Origin: Ophiocordyceps camponoti-saundersi (nom. inval.)
Lineage: Eukaryota; Ascomycota; Sordariomycetes; Hypocreales; Ophiocordycipitaceae
Assembly (NCBI GenBank): GCA_003339415.1
Contig: PDHQ01000282.1
Span: 1-44,117, forward strand
Length of the DNA stretch: 44,117 bases
Direction of reading: 5' to 3'
Positions 41,400 to 44,117 of the stretch are shown here, one piece after another. The position numbers and the translations under genes were made by a program. Positions within the stretch are counted from its first letter, which is position 1; every line of letters starts with the position of its first letter. The notes beneath the pieces are model-generated. The model was not told where the DNA came from. It searched no databases and worked only from the letters and a program-made list of their open reading frames with translations.

Positions 41400-43960
41400 T
41401 AAATTACCTTTTTCGAATCCTCTTCTTCGGCGCTTTTTAGCTATTAAACTTACTCTTCCTTAAAAAATTCCCTTATTAACTAATTATAAGCAACGCTAAA
41501 AAATACCTTTTTGCTAAACTTTTAGGCTTAGCTAATTATATATACTAGGCTTTAAGAATAAACTCTTTTTTAATTAGGAGAAGCTTTAGGGGGCTCTAGG
41601 TACTATAGCCTATAATAAAATAGAGGAGGCTTTAGCTCTTATAAAGCTTTAGCTTAAAGATAAGCCCTTTACTTAGATAATATACTTTCGCTTTATAATA
41701 AAAGCCTAGGATAAACTTAAGGACCTTTATAACCCCGTTTCCTTTATAAGTAATTTCCTTTTAACTAAGGAATTACTAGAGATAGGTAAGGTAATACCTT
41801 ATAATATAAAGGACTACCTAAATCGTATAAAAGCTATTTAGGAAAAGCTTAAAGTAAGGGATATTATAATCCCGGAAATAGTCCTTATAATATAGGTTTT
41901 AAATAACTTTTTAGAGCCTTTTTAGGGCTTTATAACGTATATAACTTAAGACTTACGAAATAACGAAGAGTTTTATAATCTAAGTAAGTTATTTGCTAAT
42001 ATACTAAACGAAGCTAAACGCTATAAGTTTAATAACCCGGAGAAAGAGGCTTAAGCCTTTTTAGCTATAAAGAAACCTTAGAAAAAATAGAAAAAGGCTT
42101 TTAAATATGCCTACTATAAACTCCCCGGGCACTTCGATAAGGACTACTATTTCCTTTACCCGGAAAAAGCCCCTAAAAGCTTTAAGCTTAAGGAAAATAG
42201 GGTAATAAAGAAACCCTTAAAAAAGCCTTTACGGAAAAGCTATAGTACTTTTAGCTTTTTAGATATAAAGCTAACGGAAGCCGATAAACCGAAGAAAATC
42301 TTTATAATAATAAATATAGATACGGCACCTATAAAAATAAATATTCCTTCGGCCCCTACGCTTAGAAAGGTAGTAGAAATAAACTTTAATATTAAAAAAA
42401 AAGATAAATTAAAGGCTAAGGTATACTATAATATAATAAATAACGCTATAAATAACTCTAATAATTTTATAGGAGCTTTAAAGACTTCTTATAACGCTAT
42501 ATAGCAAATACTATTAAAAATATAGTTTTTATATATAGATAGCTCTTTAGATAGTAAAAAATATACGTATTTTATACACGATATAGGTATAATAAAGTAT
42601 ATTATTATAGATAAAGCTTTATTATCTAATTATAAAGATATAAATACTAGAGTTAATTAGGGTAAAGTATCTTATATTAAGGTTTATAGGTTCGGGGACT
42701 TAATATTTAAATTCCCTAGCTTAGATAAAAAGTTTATATTAAAAGACTACCTTTTTATACCCGAATTAGGCGTTAATATTATAAGCTAGTTTTATTTAAA
42801 GAAAATAATAACTATTATAAATAAAAATATACTCTCTTTATATAACTTAAAAAATAAGCTTATAGTAATAGCTATAACTAAGGGAGGCTTTTCCTATTTA
42901 CCTCTCCTTATATAGAAAGGGAAGAAGATTAAGTTTTTATAACTAAATACTATTATAAATAATATAATAATAAATAATAAAAAGAATAAAGAGGAAAAAA
43001 TAGATATATACCTCTAGCACCTTCGATTAGGTTATCTATCTTTACGTTTTTTAATTAAAATAATAAAAAGATATAATAATAAAGCTATTATTAGCAAATA
43101 AGATAAAAATAAAATTATAAACTATAAAATCTATATAAAAGTAAAAGCTATAAATAAAATAAATAAATAGGCTTCTAGAAAAGATTATAAATATTTAGAT
43201 AAAATAGTTATAGATATCTAGGGACCTATAGGCACTCTTATATATAATAAATATAGGTACTTTATTACTTTTATAAACGTATATAGTAGAGAACTCTATA
43301 TATCTTTTTTAAAAGAGAAATCTAAAGCGTTTAATAAATTCTTAGAGGTAAAAGCCTTACTAGAAAATAATAATAATAAGACTACTATAAAAGAAATCTT
43401 CTTAGATAACGCTAAAGAATTTATATATCCTATAAAGGATTACTATATTAAAAACGGTATAAAATATAATATAAGTCCTAAAAATACCCTAGAACCTAAC
43501 GGCAGAATAGAACGTATAAACCGTATTATTTTAAATAAAGTAAGGGCTATTTTATATATAGCTAACCTACCTAAATACCTTTAGGGGGAAGCTATTTTAG
43601 CTGCTATATATATTTAATAGGTCTTTTTATACCTTTTTAGGCTATAGTCCTTTAGAAAAGAAATATAATAAGCCTTTATTACTTCTAAAATTAGATAATA
43701 TAAAAGTTTTTAGCAGTAAAATATATTATAAAAATAAATAACTTATAGATAAGCTAGAAATAAGAGCGTTTAAAGGTATTATAATAGGTTACTCTAAAAA
43801 CGCTTATAAAATCTAGGATTTTTCTAAAAGAAAAGTTATTATTTTATAAGATATAATAATCTTAGAAAATAACTTTATAAATAATAATAACTATAAAGAC
43901 CTTAATTTTAATACTATACTTTCCTTTAATAAAATACCTAAATAAAGGGAAGAAATAAAT
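41400..43960 (+). pseudogene. Copia gag, protease and integrase, mildly RIP-damaged
   Basis: The gag reads ALGTIAYNKIEEALALIKL near 41600, then SFISNFLLTKELLEIGKV near 41750. The zinc knuckle KYAYYKLPGHFDKDYYF at about 42104-42154 is CX2CX4HX4C with each Cys now Tyr. A protease-like segment HDIGIIKYIIIDKALLSNY lies near 42578. The integrase zinc region starts HLRLGYLSL at 43018. The catalytic core has VIDI-x-GP near 43206, FLDNAKEF near 43399 and EPNGRIERINR near 43492, so all three acidic residues are still encoded. A frame change around 41560-41590 suggests a small indel. About a dozen stops remain, at Gln or Trp positions. The RT lies beyond the window. Confidence 0.88.
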
Positions 43961-43990
43961 AATAAAGAAGATAAAAAATAAGACTTTTTA

Positions 43991-44117
<127 letters not shown>

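Overview
The window is about 44 kb of fungal heterochromatin, almost certainly from a filamentous ascomycete (Pezizomycotina) with strong repeat-induced point mutation (RIP). The dinucleotides CpA and TpG are nearly absent, TpA is everywhere, and CpG is well preserved. Where two copies of one repeat can be aligned by eye, the differences are mostly C-to-T at CpA or G-to-A at TpG. I found no intact host protein gene, tRNA gene or CRISPR array. Nearly everything is a decayed transposon, a decayed ribosomal DNA unit or satellite DNA. I cannot name the species.

Layout. 1-643: Copia LTR cut by the window edge, the least mutated of four LTR copies. 644-5560: minus-strand Gypsy element (RT, RNase H and integrase seen; gag and protease inferred). 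5560-5700: GC-rich junction. 5700-9960: plus-strand Gypsy chromovirus (protease, RT, RNase H, integrase, chromodomain). 9960-12260: unassigned, with one unrecognised minus-strand reading frame. 12266-18498: full-length minus-strand Copia element with two 736-bp LTRs, a half-tRNA-type primer site and the 5-bp target duplication TATAA. 18504-19229: unassigned AT-rich DNA. 19230-34675: a RIP-mutated rDNA segment holding 18S, ITS1, 5.8S, ITS2 and 28S with intergenic spacer on both sides, interrupted by group I intron-like insertions at SSU 1199 and LSU 2066, 2449 and 2563. The 3' third of the 28S is tandemly duplicated with an 1100-bp offset, and only the second copy carries the 2563 intron. 34827-37614: 36-bp satellite whose unit is an 18-bp palindrome, broken up by four copies of a 165-205 bp spacer. 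37740-37925: short AT-rich tandem repeat. 37926-40571: unassigned AT-rich DNA with a roughly 200-bp dispersed duplication. 40572-44117: second Copia element, plus strand, running off the window inside a pure (AAT)n tract of at least 42 units.

How it fits together. The elements are copies of families that RIP has inactivated: Gln and Trp codons became stops, Cys and His became Tyr, and the catalytic Asp pair of the RTs became Asn. The rDNA appears to be an ectopic copy outside the protected nucleolar array, since every gene in it is heavily mutated. Its exon lengths (18S about 1.80 kb; 28S about 3.36 kb once introns and the duplication are removed) show it was complete when it arrived. The right-hand spacer copy is visibly less mutated than the left-hand one. 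I saw no new enzymatic or defence system. The most unusual items are the rDNA pseudogene with its intron presence/absence polymorphism, the palindromic satellite, and the half-tRNA priming signature.
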